Source: Doryteuthis pealeii (taxonomy: Eukaryota; Mollusca; Cephalopoda; Myopsida; Loliginidae). Taken from it: a stretch of 64,000 nt of DNA. The position numbers and the translations under genes were made by a program. The stretch is from NCBI GenBank assembly GCA_023376005.1, contig CM042152.1, positions 90,918,508-90,982,507 of the forward strand, written 5' to 3'. Positions 1 through 10,540 of this stretch are shown piece by piece. A model generated the notes under the pieces. It ran no database searches. It was not told where the DNA came from and saw only the letters and a program-made list of their open reading frames with translations. Numbering within the stretch: position 1 is the stretch's first letter; each line of letters opens with the position of its first letter.

Positions 1-16
1 GTGATATATATATATT

Positions 17-558
17 TACCAACACCTCTGCACGAGGAGGATGCGACACAAGGTCAATTTTTAAACGAAGTTTAACGGGTTGGAATTCAGATTTTTCCTT
101 TTTCTAGCTCAGTCGGTAGAGCGTTCGGCTAGAAACCACAAGGTTCCTAGTTCGATACCGGTCCTCGCCAACTCAGCGTATGAGTAGCACAGGGATCTGT
201 GTCGTAAAGTAAGGAGCTGATGGAAGGTGTGGCGCTCAACCTCAGATGCTAAAAACAATCTCCTTAGTCTAGCGCTAGTGAAAAGGGGATAGACTCCCTC
301 GCTGACTGGCTGATACCGACTTTAGGCCGCCCCGTCGACTTTACTTTTACTAGACTGGTTACCTAATATAGTTAAGTAACTAGTCACAGTTAAAGAGCCC
401 AGTCTTCCCTACTATTTACCCATAGCTGGAGGGAGGGTTGGATTCATACGTTTCCCAAGGGTATTAGTGCAATGTAAAATGCAAACAGCTTCGTCCAGGA
501 ATTGAACTCGGGTCGACGTGTCCATTTCCTAGGACTCTAACCAATAGGCCACGCACCA
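17..558 (-). repeat. SINE-B copy, split by a SINE-A insertion
   Basis: The left part (taccaac...tttttc) and right part (tagactggttacc...ccacgcacc) match the intact SINE-B copies at 8127-8403 and 56437-56728. A SINE-A lies between them, so SINE-A inserted later. The tRNA-like head is at the right end on the minus strand. The 3' end abuts a TA-rich tract, as in most copies of this family. Confidence 0.8.
105..350 (+). repeat. SINE-A (tRNA-derived), nested in SINE-B
   Basis: The copy starts with TAGCTCAGTCGG, an A-box match, followed by GTTCGATACC, a B-box match. The body ends with the shared tail CGACTTTACTTTTA. The 5' few bases of the tRNA-like head are missing. A, B boxes and the tRNA-like head indicate RNA polymerase III ancestry; mobility depended on a partner LINE (family knowledge). 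Confidence 0.85.
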
Positions 559-559
559 T

Positions 560-1009
560 TTAGTTTTATATGGCATCAAGTAATTCTATGGAATACGACG
601 AATTTTTAAGCAGATCTATTTAACTAATAGATAGGACCCTCACATGTACTACCATCCCGGGGCCAGAGGAGTACCCAAAACACTCAAGGTACCCAGTTTC
701 ATGTCATACACATGACGCTACTTTTGCAGAGGATATTAGAGTTAGCCCCAAACCCCATGTAAGAATTGTTTAACAAATTTTGGACATTCGCATTTCGCTA
801 TTTGTTTTGCCATTATTATTGCTAGGTGGAAACAAAAGAATGCTGTCATTTGAAAATTGAAAATGTAAATAAAATCAACACCTATAATCATGTTTATATC
901 TCCATTTATTATTTCCCGGTATTTTGATAATGACTAAACAATCACCCAAGGCTCTCGATCAAAATGTTTCTATAATAATCAATAACTTTTGCTCAGACGA
1001 TAAATTGAA

Positions 1010-1012
<3 letters not shown>
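560..1012. other. No gene; weak Rep-D fragment
   Basis: About 610-725 resembles the middle of Rep-D (taatagataggaccctcac, then a 'tactaccat' segment). The rest is AT-rich with no recognisable feature. Confidence 0.4.

Positions 1013-1076
<64 letters not shown>
1013..1076. repeat. (TA)n(TG)n microsatellite
   Basis: Compound dinucleotide tract directly left of a palindromic element. Confidence 0.95.
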
Positions 1077-1080
<4 letters not shown>

Positions 1081-1415
1081 AGGTAAAAGGATAGTGAACA
1101 AGAAATGATAACTCAAAACAAATCTAAGAGTTGAAACGTTTCGTCCGATTTATACGGACATCATCGGTCAAATGATTTTTATTGAAAGCAAAATTACGTG
1201 CAAGTACAAGTGATTTGGTGAGGGGGGTTGAGTTAGTAGCGGAAGTGAAGGGAGTTAGGATAGGGGCTACTAACTCACCCCCTCACCAAATCAAATTTTG
1301 CTTTCAATAAAAATCATTTGACCGATGATGTCCGTATAAATCGGACGAAACGTTTCAACTCTTAGATTTGTTTTGAGTTATCATTTCTTGTTCACTATCC
1401 TTTTACCTACCTCAT
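1076..1415. mobile_element. Palindromic element with hammerhead-like motif
   Basis: The two halves are inverted copies. The left arm (about 1076-1239) and right arm (about 1265-1414) are nearly identical apart from a short insertion in the left arm. Each arm holds CCGATGA, then a GTCCG/CGGAC stem with a 7-nt loop, then GAAAC, read outward. This resembles the hammerhead core, but U4 is C and a closing helix III is not obvious, so it is a decayed motif. The layout resembles ends of Penelope-like elements (inference). Confidence 0.6.
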
Positions 1416-1463
1416 ACTGTCGGATTCTACTACATCCATCCTATCTTCATATATATATATATA

Positions 1464-1625
1464 ATAAAGTTGAAACAGCCTGTACGATGTTCTACACACA
1501 GAATAATTATTTACCGAAATTCACTTGTCATTATTATCTTCTATAATTATCGAATTTTATGCGATATACGCATTGTAATTGCCCTCAAGCAAAAATATAA
1601 ATAATACTATATACTTTATTCGGTA
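1464..1625 (+). mobile_element. 5'-truncated ribozyme-element copy
   Basis: It begins in (TA)n, then carries AATAAAGTTGAAACAG and the 3' strand of helix I (CGATGT). It continues with the same body as the element at 3913-4410. The 5' half of the hammerhead, including CTGATGA, is missing. Confidence 0.7.
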
Positions 1626-1639
1626 ATGAAGGACTATTT

Positions 1640-2232
1640 GCTCGTAAATTCCAACCATAAAATAAAATGAACCCCCATTTTATGTCCGTTTTTTTGTATT
1701 AAATGTTTTATTCTTCTTGCACCCGTTATTTTACAATACAAAATATATTTTATTTGTTTATTTTAATATTCATTTCAATGTGCATATTCTAAAAGTTTTT
1801 ATTTTGTGAGAATGGTTAGTTTTAAAGTGGGGGCTCGTTTTACAATTTAGGCATAAATTGGATCCTCATTTTATGACCGTAATTTTATTTTTTCGTCGAC
1901 GATGAATAAAATCTGACGTTTTTATTTTAGAGTACCAAAGCCAAAAAGAAAAGAAATAACAACAGCAAAAAGTAATATTCAACATTTTACTTGTAAATTC
2001 TTGCCATAAAATTAGGCTTGGACATTTTATGGTAGGAATTTACGAGTAAAAAGTTGAAGTGTAAAAACGAACTCCCACTTAAAACTAACCATTCTCACAA
2101 AATAAAAGCTTTTAGAATATACACATTGAAGTGAATATTAAAATAAATAAAGGAAATATATTTAGTATTGTAACATAACGGGTGCAAGAAAAATAAAACA
2201 TTTATTGCAAAAACACGGAATGGGGGTTCAGG
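1640..2232. mobile_element. Foldback element, arms about 165-215 bp
   Basis: About 1667-1830 is repeated in inverted orientation at about 2065-2230, sharing for example the 'ttcttgcacccgttat' stretch and its complement. No coding capacity. A non-autonomous foldback/MITE-type element is the simplest reading. Confidence 0.65.
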
Positions 2233-2278
2233 ATTCGAATCCAATTTATACGACTCTAATCATTACACTACGATTTTC

Positions 2279-2279
2279 G

Positions 2280-2320
<41 letters not shown>

Positions 2321-2385
2321 CGGCGGTTTGTTTGTGAGTATGTGTGTGTGAGTGTAAGTGTGCATGAGTGAGTGTGTGTGTTTAT
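2279..2385. repeat. (TA)n(TG)n microsatellite
   Basis: Compound dinucleotide tract with degenerate TG repeats on the right. Confidence 0.9.
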
Positions 2386-2603
2386 GACAATAAGAATAGA
2401 TCAATAAATCCTAAGACAAAATTATCTGATTTTTGCATCTGGAATTTTCAACATATAATTTTCCATTTTGTGATTGATATGTCCAACTGAATAAAGTTCA
2501 TTGTTAAGGTAAAAAGTTATTATTAAAAAAAAGAAGAAATATTTGCTTTGTGAAATAGATGTTTAACCTTAGTCGATAGAGCAATCACTTAGTTCTGGAG
2601 AAT

Positions 2604-3184
2604 GGTTTGGTTTGTTTTACGGCATATCAACCTCAGTGGGTCATTTAATGCCGATAAAGTTTTGAAATAAATCAATTCTTAATTTTTTTATAATTACATT
2701 TTTCTATTTAACCCATAGATGGGACCCTAACAGGTACTACCACTCTGGGTCAGAGTGGACCAGGGAGCAATGGTGATGAAGGGGTGCTCCACATTCCCCA
2801 AACCTCCAAAACTGGAACCTCACCATCAGATAGAGTTTAACGTCATTCCCAGGACATGTAGACCCGCAGCCACCGCCCTCTAGCACCCATATGATAAAAA
2901 GGGGTTGGGGCTTGCCATAAAGACAATAGGGTTGGGAAAATCATATAGGTGCTAGGGCTTGACGTGACCAGCCGATTGATCGGAGGGGGCCTCTCCGACC
3001 GCCCGTCAAGCCCAAGATAGGGCCAAAGTGGAGTATTGCATGTCATGAACTGCTCATACACCTGGGCTCTATCCTTAAGTATCATGGGTCGCCACCCACG
3101 GCCAACCGGTGGCCCCATTGGGGGAGTCTTACCCCTCTGCAGATGTGCAGTCGGTGCATTCTAACGCCCCAGCCGACAGGGCGG
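2604..3184 (+). repeat. Rep-D, near full-length copy
   Basis: It matches copies at 28376-29000 and 56724-57328 along its length. It opens with TTTTACGGCATATCAACC and GGGTCATTTAATGCC, whose ends (GGCAT/ATGCC) could pair, and closes with 'ccagccgacagggcgg'. No conserved reading frame. The opening core is shared with SINE-C and with the 87-bp satellite. Confidence 0.8.
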
Positions 3185-3335
3185 TCTGGATAATGGATAA
3201 TGTCGATTAGATTCTAAGTTTGATTAAATCTTTAGACAGGGTATCCAAGGGGTTTAAGTTGCAGACGAAAGCGTAGGCAAATTGTCTGTTCAGAGAGAGA
3301 GAGAGAGAGAGAGACACACAGAGGAGTATGTAGTC

Positions 3336-3515
3336 ACCCAACTCATCCGTCACGAGCAGGATGTCACACAAGATGAAATTCAAAGCGGAGTTTAACAGAG
3401 TTTTCCTTCTCCGAGAAGTTACCATACCTAAGTTAAAGACTCCGGTTTTCCCAACTATACATCAATAACTGGAGAGAGAATAGTTGGATTCCTACCTTTC
3501 CCAAGGGTTTTTTTC
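3336..3515 (-). repeat. SINE-B fragment
   Basis: It matches the 3' half of SINE-B (cacgagcaggatgt, then 'gtttaacag' and 'cctttcccaaggg'). The tRNA-like head is absent. A short (GA)n tract lies just left. Confidence 0.7.
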
Positions 3516-3617
3516 TGTTTTCTGGGATAAAAATAATATACTAAATCACAATTTAAGTCAGTATAGAAGATCTCAATAATGGATCAATAATCAAATGATC
3601 TTAATTTGCATTATATG

Positions 3618-3893
3618 TGGCGCCTGGTGTAATGAGTAGAGTCGTAGGAAATGGACTTGTCGACCTGAGTTCAATTCCTGGACGAAGCTGTTTCCATTTA
3701 ACATGGCACTAATACCCTTGGCAAAGGTATGAATCCAATTCTCCCTATAGCAATGGGTAAATAACAGGGCAGATTTGACACTTTAATTATGGCTAGGTAA
3801 CCAGTCTAGGAGAAGGAAAACCCTGAATTCAAACCTGTTAAACTCCGCTAAAAAATCGTCCTTCTGTCACATCCTGCTCTTGCAAAGGGGTTG
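3618..3893 (+). repeat. SINE-B, near full-length
   Basis: It has a degenerate A box (TGGTGTAATGAG) and B box GTTCAATTCC, then the common body and the terminal GGGGTTGGTA followed by (TA)n. Head and tail are both present. Confidence 0.8.
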
Positions 3894-3912
3894 GTATATA
3901 TATATATATATT

Positions 3913-4400
3913 GGATGTTTTCTTTTAGAAGCATTGTTGAAAAAGTATATATTATTATTTATATTTTGCTTGAAGGCAATTACAATGCGTATATCGTATA
4001 AAATTCGATAATTATAGAAAATAATCAAGACAAGTGAATCTCGGCAAAGAATTGTTCGGTGTGTAGAACATCGTACAGACTGTTTCAACTTTATTAAGTC
4101 TCATCAGCGATGTATACTAACGATTTCCCTCCGACAGAAATCGAAACCGGGACTTCAGCAGGCATAGTCAGAGACTAAACTGCTTCGGTCACGATACGCA
4201 CCGGACAATCCTTGCGAAATTAACCTGTCAATGATACTGAAACGACTCTAGCATATGAGGTAAGGGGACGTTGAGTGAATAATAACACGATGGTCTACAC
4301 ACCGAACAATTCTTTGCCGAGATTTACTTGTCATGATTATTTTCTATAATTATCGAATTTTATGCGATATACGCATCGTAATTGCCTTCAAGCAAAATAT

Positions 4401-4412
<12 letters not shown>
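3913..4412 (-). mobile_element. Hammerhead-bearing foldback element
   Basis: The left part (3913-4113) and right part (about 4289-4412) are inverted copies of one segment (gcaattacaatgcg and its complement). The centre holds sequence shared with the copy at 58945-59400. The minus strand of the left arm carries a complete hammerhead fold at 4068-4113. The right-arm homology starts within a base or two of the predicted cleavage point. No open reading frame of note. It is probably a non-autonomous relative of Penelope-like elements or a retrozyme (inference). Confidence 0.7.
4068..4113 (-). ncRNA. Predicted type I hammerhead ribozyme
   Basis: On the minus strand, helix I ACATCG pairs with CGATGT (6 bp). 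The core CTGATGA follows. Helix II is GACTT/AAGTT around an AATA loop, with one G-U pair. GAAA is intact. Helix III is AC/GT around AGTCT, and position 17 is A, an allowed residue. Predicted cleavage lies between plus-strand positions 4074 and 4073. The very short helix III is typical of the minimal hammerheads reported in Penelope-like elements. The fold was done by eye; activity is untested. Confidence 0.75.

Positions 4413-4443
<31 letters not shown>
4405..4443. repeat. (TA)n microsatellite
   Basis: Pure TA tract between the ribozyme element and the next repeat. Confidence 0.95.
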
Positions 4444-4447
<4 letters not shown>

Positions 4448-4675
4448 TCATTTTTACAGACAAAAATAGATTACAAAATATCGCCATTTGTCGTGCCGAA
4501 AATTTGGAGAGTTGAAAATCGACAGAACTTCGCCAAATCTTTGGAATTGGCAGCTCAAATTTCGGGGACTCTCTAGCTTTAACAAAGTCCACACGTCTAC
4601 AAAATTTCAGAAAAATTGAAGTGGTTGGGTGACAATTTTACTTTTTTCTTGATGATTTGACTTGGAATTGCCCAT
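4443..4675 (+). repeat. Dispersed repeat, about 230 bp
   Basis: Matches 21829-22058 in the same orientation, for example 'cagacaaaaatag', 'aatttggagag' and 'gatgatttgac'. Both copies end against (TA)n. Identity unknown. Confidence 0.7.
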
Positions 4676-4837
4676 ATATATATATATCGAGGTTGTGGGT
4701 GAATGAGCAGCCCCTTGGTTAATACTGTTCACCCAGCCATTTGGGAAGTGTCTAGAAAAGGTGACCTAAACAAATGCCGGTTCACCTATTAAGCTGGCCA
4801 GAAACCAGCGTTTCGACGGATTTCCACATTAGCTGGG

Positions 4838-5090
4838 CTGAAAACAAGAAAATACTACAACACAAAACAAGGCAAAGAATAGCCACCTGGAAGGTCTGGA
4901 CACTTCCCGATCTTGAGAGATTTGGAAACCCCAAACTACGTACTGGTATCGTGACAGGGGAGCATCTCTATATGAGGCCGACATCGATGCCCTTGCAGAA
5001 GTCAGTTCAGCAATAAGGACCAGTTGACAGAAGAGGGTGGGCTGGATACACATCCTCATGGAAAGACAGGCCGATGGTAGCTGTAAGATG
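4838..5090 (+). pseudogene. LINE endonuclease-domain remnant
   Basis: Translating around 4850-5080 gives KTRQRIATWKVWTLPDLER followed, with frame changes, by wording similar to RTE/CR1-like LINE endonuclease N-termini (R-I-x-T-W-N-V-R-T-L). The usual Asn of TWNV is Lys here. Stops and at least one frameshift make it non-functional. An apurinic endonuclease would nick target DNA in the intact element (family knowledge). Assignment rests on this short motif. Confidence 0.5.
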
Positions 5091-5869
5091 TTTGAGGTAA
5101 GGTGACTCGAGCCCTCCATCCTGAAGAAACACATGACACACCATGGAAACATTTCCCACATTGAAGTCTGACCTGTATGGCAGGGTCTGTATGCCGAGGG
5201 TTTCATATGTGTGACAGGGTACATAAAAACAAGATGGATCCGTGGGCCATCTGCGTGCTCACAACTACTCACAACTGAAATACTTGTAGAAATGGCCTTA
5301 TTCTGTGAAGAAGCGGCGTTCACCACACATATATATGACAAGATGGCAACGTTAAATTCGATTGAAAAGTCAAGATGACATTCTACATAATTCAAGTTCA
5401 AACAATTATTTTCTAAACTGGTAATCCGATGATGTGTACTCTTGTGAGGAACTTCTCACTCTGGAGTTAAAATGGTTCTCCAGGAAGCCGATCAACAGGT
5501 ATTTAGAACAACCTCCATTCAATTCTTTTATTATCCATGTTCGCTACGATCAGAACAACTACGTACTTTTAAAATCCAAGCTCATCGTTAACGCATGGCT
5601 CTCAGTGAAGATGTTTCCGGTCACGTGACCGGATATTGCGTGTGAGTAAAGCATTAGAAAGACCGCTTTGTTACTGTTTCTTTTATGCTCGTTCTTCCGT
5701 TCCTTACGCTTTTTCTTCTGAGCGGAAAAGGCTTTGATGTTTAAAGAAGCAAGATATGATTCCATTATAACCGGTTTACACATTCAGATTCAAACATCAC
5801 CATTGAAACGTTTCAGTTAACTATTACCTGAACAACTAATTTAATGTTTCAATTACGAACAGTACAAAC
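5091..5869. other. No feature recognised
   Basis: Moderate-complexity sequence. The open frames here are short and show no motif I know. The first 250 bases may continue the decayed LINE endonuclease region. Confidence 0.4.
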
Positions 5870-6367
5870 TGTTGCATACCCTTCTTCACTTCACTTACTT
5901 CTGATCGTATTTTCTTCTGGTCGGCTTTGCTATTTCTTCTATCATCTTGACTTGGTCTGGTCTAGCGTCTCGGATCTCCTAAAGTTTGGACTTTCTATTG
6001 CTATGTTCCTGCTGGCTGGTCGTCCTGGATTCCTTTCTTAGTCTTGTTACCAAGACATTCATCAACCACAAGAACATATTACTTATACAAACTTTTATTT
6101 CCTTAACTATACATTTCATGTAACTAAATATCTGACTAACATAGCGCGGGTGAGTTCCAGTTTTAGGCAGGACCTAAAATGGTCGACTTCTCTGCCTGAC
6201 GTCTAACTGAAAACTGGGGACCGAACAGGTCCCACGTGACTTCACGTATTTTGGCGGGCTTCTGTAATTTTCCATTGAAGGACCCGGCCATGGTATGAAA
6301 AGGGTCATCCCGTCAGAATTACAGGGGACCGACAATAATCTTATGCAACCGCATAGATTATGTAACA
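5870..6367 (-). mobile_element. Solo LTR (LTR-F family)
   Basis: The minus strand begins TGTTACATAATCTATGCGG and ends near GTATGCAACA. It is flanked by a 4-bp target duplication, AAAC at 5866-5869 and 6368-6371. It shares most of its length with 9946-10534 and 45875-46328. No internal region adjoins, which is expected after LTR-LTR recombination. Confidence 0.8.
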
Positions 6368-6664
6368 AAACACCACCATCACTGCTCGTCCGATTTAAAA
6401 AAAATCGTCACTATGACAATATACTACTATAATCTCTAACTGAACTAAAATAATAACAAATTCTCTCTATGTTATTAATTTACTCCTTAATTCGCTCCCA
6501 AAATTGGCTTGTTATCTTACCACATACCAAACATCATGGATTTCAAATCTCAACAGAGAACCATTGCCGTAACAACAAGCGTATACTTGTAAAATATACA
6601 AGGCATCAAAGACTTACGTCCAATTCCAGCTACCTTACAGGCTCAACAGCAATTAACAGTAAAA

Positions 6665-6915
6665 GTAAGTAAATTCGTCGGGGTCACCTAAACTCGGTAT
6701 CAGCCAAACAGCGAGTGAGTATATCCCCTTTTCCCTAGCGCTAGACAAAGGAGATTGTTTTGACGTCTGAGATGTAGTGCCACACCACCTACCAACAGCT
6801 CCTCACTTTACAGCACAGATCCATTTTCTACTCATACGCTGAGTTGGCGAAGGCCGGTATCGAATCTGGACCCTTGTGATTCCTAGACCGAAGCTCTACC
6901 GACTGAACTAAACTG
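6665..6915 (-). repeat. SINE-A
   Basis: Inverted copy with the tail at the left (aaagtaagtaaattcgtcgg) and the tRNA-like head at the right (ctaccgactgaactaaac). The boxes are mutated. Confidence 0.8.
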
Positions 6916-7011
6916 TAAGTATTGTATATCTTAGCATTGAGTCATACTTTTCTCTTTAATTCTAAACCCACTTGCTTGGGTAGCAGATAATTTTGAAATA
7001 CGAAACGTGGT

Positions 7012-7262
7012 TAAGTTTGCATTATTTGTATTTTTCGGACTGTTGTCTTCATCTTTATTTTCATATGCATAACGTTTCGGCAGATGTGTTCTACGGCCTT
7101 CTTCAGGTGTTTCTTGCCGAACTCGGGAACATTCTCGACAAGAGTTCGGCAAAAATACACCTAAAGGAGCCCAGAGGGTATATCGACCGAAACGTTGTGT
7201 ATATGACAAAATTAGGACAACAGTACGAAAATCTGAATAATACAAATTATCAAGCCTCATCT
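7012..7262. mobile_element. Palindromic element with hammerhead-like motif
   Basis: The left arm (about 7012-7130) and right arm (about 7130-7262) are inverted relatives. On the minus strand of the left arm: CTGAAGA, an AGGCC...GCC region, then GAAACGTTAT. The core and GAAA are present, but helix III is impaired and helix I is not seen. The same family is at 40020-40580. Confidence 0.55.
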
Positions 7263-7264
7263 AA

Positions 7265-7760
7265 AAAAATTCAGAAAAATAGAGGTTAATTTAATTGAAT
7301 GTTTTGCAACTTCTCCACGATGATGATGATGGTGATGATGATGTTTATGACAACAACAACAACAACATCCTTTCCGGGTGCATAAAACTAAAGATTCAGA
7401 ATCAGCGCTCATCTTTTATTTTTCGTTTGGATTTTTAATTCTTGAGATAGAACAGAGAACCAAATATTTGGTGAGATTAACGGTCTTGTTAGATTTTTTT
7501 TTCTAGAACTTTTTTTTTCTTCTTTTTGTTCTTTTTTTCTTAAAATCAAACCTTTTAGTTTTTTTTCTTCACTTTTTCTTTAACGGTTTGTTAAAAGGAA
7601 AAGGGTTAACGCAAAGGAAACAGATCATCTAACGATGATGCGAATCTACATTGAAATATCAATCTGAAAAAAAAAAAAAGCTTTCGTATTTATGAAAACT
7701 AGACTACCTCCAAATGTGTGATTGTGTTGTGACGTTCCTCTTGTATTTCTAACGTTAATT

Positions 7761-7763
<3 letters not shown>
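7265..7763. other. No gene; low-complexity T-rich
   Basis: Short GAT and ACA triplet runs near 7319-7370, then poly-T-rich sequence to 7580. Nothing else recognised. Confidence 0.5.

Positions 7764-7821
<58 letters not shown>
7764..7821. repeat. (TA)n microsatellite
   Basis: Nearly 60 bp of pure TA. Confidence 0.95.
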
Positions 7822-7826
<5 letters not shown>

Positions 7827-8094
7827 GATTTTTTTTGTTCTTATAGCATTAGAAGCATTAATCTTAAACGTAATAATCAATTTTTTGAAAGCGAAGTAAT
7901 GCAAAATATATGTTGAGAAAACATATTTATTAAATTCTTTGGTGTTAAATACTTAATATTTTCAGCGCAAACGGCCATCTTCAGAGTATCGAAAGTTTTG
8001 AAAGTTTATATCCTTGTTTGTTGAAATCGACCGTGGTGTTATAATCCGGTGAATGTGATTTTCTGATGTAAATATAGAATTCGACTGGTATATA

Positions 8095-8126
<32 letters not shown>

Positions 8127-8127
<1 letters not shown>

Positions 8128-8403
8128 CCAACCCCTCCGCACGAGCAGGATGTGCCACAAGGCCAATTTCTTAAGCGGAGTTTAACAGGTTTGAATTCAG
8201 AGTTTTACTTCTAGACCGGTTGCCTAACCAAGGTTAAAGATCCCAGTCTGTCCTATTATTTACCCATAGCTGGAGGGAGAGTAAGATTCATACATTTTCC
8301 AGGGGTATTAGCGCTAAGTGAAAATGCAATTACCACGTCCAGGATTTGAACTCGGAGCGACGAGTCCATTTCCAATGAATTTAACCATTACACCACGCGT
8401 TTC
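8127..8403 (-). repeat. SINE-B, full-length
   Basis: It reads from taccaacccctcc to the complement of the tRNA-like head (taaccattacaccacgcg). The 3' end abuts a 45-bp (TA)n tract on the left, a pattern repeated across the family. Confidence 0.85.
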
Positions 8404-8785
8404 TCTTAATTCTTTATATAAGTCACTGAAAATTAAGAATTATTTGCAAACTTTTCTATGTTATGTTATATGCTTATAGAAAACTGTATACATTGATCCA
8501 GTAAAACAAGATGTGTTTCGGGTCACAGTTTATTATTTATGTTTATTGGGGCCTTCCGGTTAAAAAGAAAAATCATTCAGGCGAAAACTGACACCGAATG
8601 TTGGCGCTAAACATACTACTAATACTGCTACTACAGTTCCTCGCTTGATGGTCACAAACAAAATCAATGAGAGGCGAAATGAAGCGAGCGAGCGAGAATG
8701 CCATGGTTTTTATCGTTCAGTTCATGACTAAAAAGAATCGACATCACCAGGGATTTGATTAAAAAAAATTGAATCGACTTTGCAC

Positions 8786-8821
<36 letters not shown>

Positions 8822-9214
8822 GAGAGTATCGATATATCTTTCGCCTGAGTCATAATTATCAGCTGATTTTTTGATCCTATGTTCCTAGTGTAGCGTAATT
8901 ATTAAGCTCTACGGGGAATTTGGGGATTGAAAAGAAAACCGTAATTGGATTTCTGGAGAAAGAGAAGAAAAAGAAATAAGAACAAAAAGAGGTTTAAGTT
9001 TGTAACGGTAAATACTCAACGGAGGGGTGGGGCAGCTATTGACCGACCAATGGCCCCAGAACTAGAGTTAAAAATAAAAACGGCAGTCCCATTTTTTTGC
9101 GGAGGAGCGGAAGTGGATGTGACCCCCAAACCCGGGATCACAAACGGAAGTAAAAAAAAAAAAATTCGGCCTCTCTTTCACCAGATCCGAGGAGGTTTAT
9201 TCATGAACAAGAAG
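8404..9214. other. No gene; includes (CA)n at 8790-8820
   Basis: A frame at 8945-9250 encodes a basic, low-complexity product without known motifs. I do not call it a gene. Confidence 0.4.
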
Positions 9215-9365
9215 CGGTTACACGACGTCGCCTGGGTAGAGGGAGGATAGCAAAAAAGTTAGTGTCACAGATCCATTATTACTGAATCATGAGTTGGATC
9301 CTCGCAGGATGCCCCATTAAAATCCCTATGAAAAAAAAAAGACCTTGCGTTGATCCAGCAACTCT
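9215..9365. repeat. Dispersed segment shared with 60560-60690
   Basis: The segments 'gatccattattactgaat' and 'tgccccattaaaatccct', followed by an A-run, match the second locus with scattered changes. At 60.6 kb it lies next to a Tc1 transposase relic, so it may be Tc1-linked sequence. Confidence 0.55.
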
Positions 9366-9651
9366 GAAAAGAAAAATTAATGTCTACTGTTTAGAAAATT
9401 AAATGGAAAAGACATTCTATGCTGCTATCATTTCAATTTTATTTTTTATTTATCTTCACAAATATAAATCAAACATTCATTATTTTTGCTCAAAAACAAA
9501 GCCCTGGTGATATTTAATGTGTATATATATTTACTTTGTCGTTAATTGTTTAATTTTCGAAGTTTCCTCCGGACATACATATACACACAACTGCCCTTTA
9601 TATATGTATAGATTACATATATTTGCATATATTTATGCAACTCATATATAA

Positions 9652-9895
9652 AGTAAGTAAAGTCGTCAGGGTGAACTAATGTCGGTATCAGCCACACTGC
9701 GAGGGAGTCAATCCCCTTTTCACAAACGCTAGACCAATGAGATTGTTTTGCGTCTGAAATCACACCTACCATCAGCTCCTCACTTTACCGCACAGATCCC
9801 TGTGCTACTCATGCGCTTAGTGCGCGAGGGCTGGTATCGAACCAGGAAACTTGTAGTTCCTGGGCGGACACTACCGACTGAGCTATACCGTAAAA
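9652..9895 (-). repeat. SINE-A
   Basis: Inverted copy running from the tail (aagtaaagtcgtcagg) to the tRNA-like head (ctaccgactgagctata). Confidence 0.8.
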
Positions 9896-9945
9896 CTCTT
9901 ATTTACATATATTCAATACAACCTCCCAAGGAAAACGGGTAAATT

Positions 9946-10534
9946 TGTTACATAATCTATGCGGTTGCATGAGATTATTCTCAATACCCTGTATTTCTGA
10001 GGGGATGATCTTTTCATATCACGGGCGGGACTTTCCATGGAATATTACAGAAAGCCCGCGAAATACATGAAGTCACGTGGGACCTGGTTGGGTTCTCAGT
10101 TTCAGTTTGGACGTCGGGCAGAGAAGATGTACTGCCTTAACTGGAGATCACTGCATACGCGCGCTATGCTAGTCAGATGAAAAATGTTTAGTTAAGAAAT
10201 AAAAGCTTACGACAATAATATGGTTTTGTGGTTGATGAATGTTAGTCAGATGAAAAGGAATTTAGTTAAGGAATAAAAGCTTACGAAAATAATATGGTTT
10301 TGTGGTTGATGAATGTTAGTCAGATGAAAAGGAATTTAGTTAAGGAATAAAAGCTTACGAAAATAATATGGTTTTGTGGTTAATGAATGTCTTGGTAACA
10401 AGACTGACCTAGAAGACCAGAAACGAAGTCCCCAAGACTAGGTCCAGACGCTGGAAGAAGAACGTAAGATAGATAGAAAAGATGAACAGAAGAAAAATAG
10501 AAGTAAGAAAGTAAGTAAAGAAGAGTATACAACA
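9946..10534 (+). mobile_element. LTR-F copy with adjoining leader
   Basis: It begins TGTTACATAATCTATGCGG and ends TATACAACA, like the solo copies. It is longer (589 bp) because a 74-bp unit is tandemly repeated inside. Sequence beyond the end looks like a primer-binding site, so this is the only copy here with some internal region left. No gag or pol is present and no partner LTR is seen. Confidence 0.75.
10167..10395 (+). repeat. 74-bp unit repeated about 3 times inside the LTR
   Basis: The unit runs 'gttagtcagatgaaaagg' ... 'ggttttgtggttgatgaat'. The first copy is diverged and the next two are almost identical. Other LTR-F copies have one unit. Confidence 0.85.
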
Positions 10535-10540
10535 TATACG

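Noticed and set aside
4829..5401. 190-residue minus-strand open frame
   Set aside because: Antisense to a recognisable LINE endonuclease remnant; no motif of its own.
7960..8000. Hammerhead-like pattern on the minus strand (CTGAAGA ... GAAAATATT)
   Set aside because: Helix II does not pair and helix I is absent.
8945..9250. 101-residue frame
   Set aside because: Basic, low-complexity, ends in a segment shared with a transposon-linked repeat.
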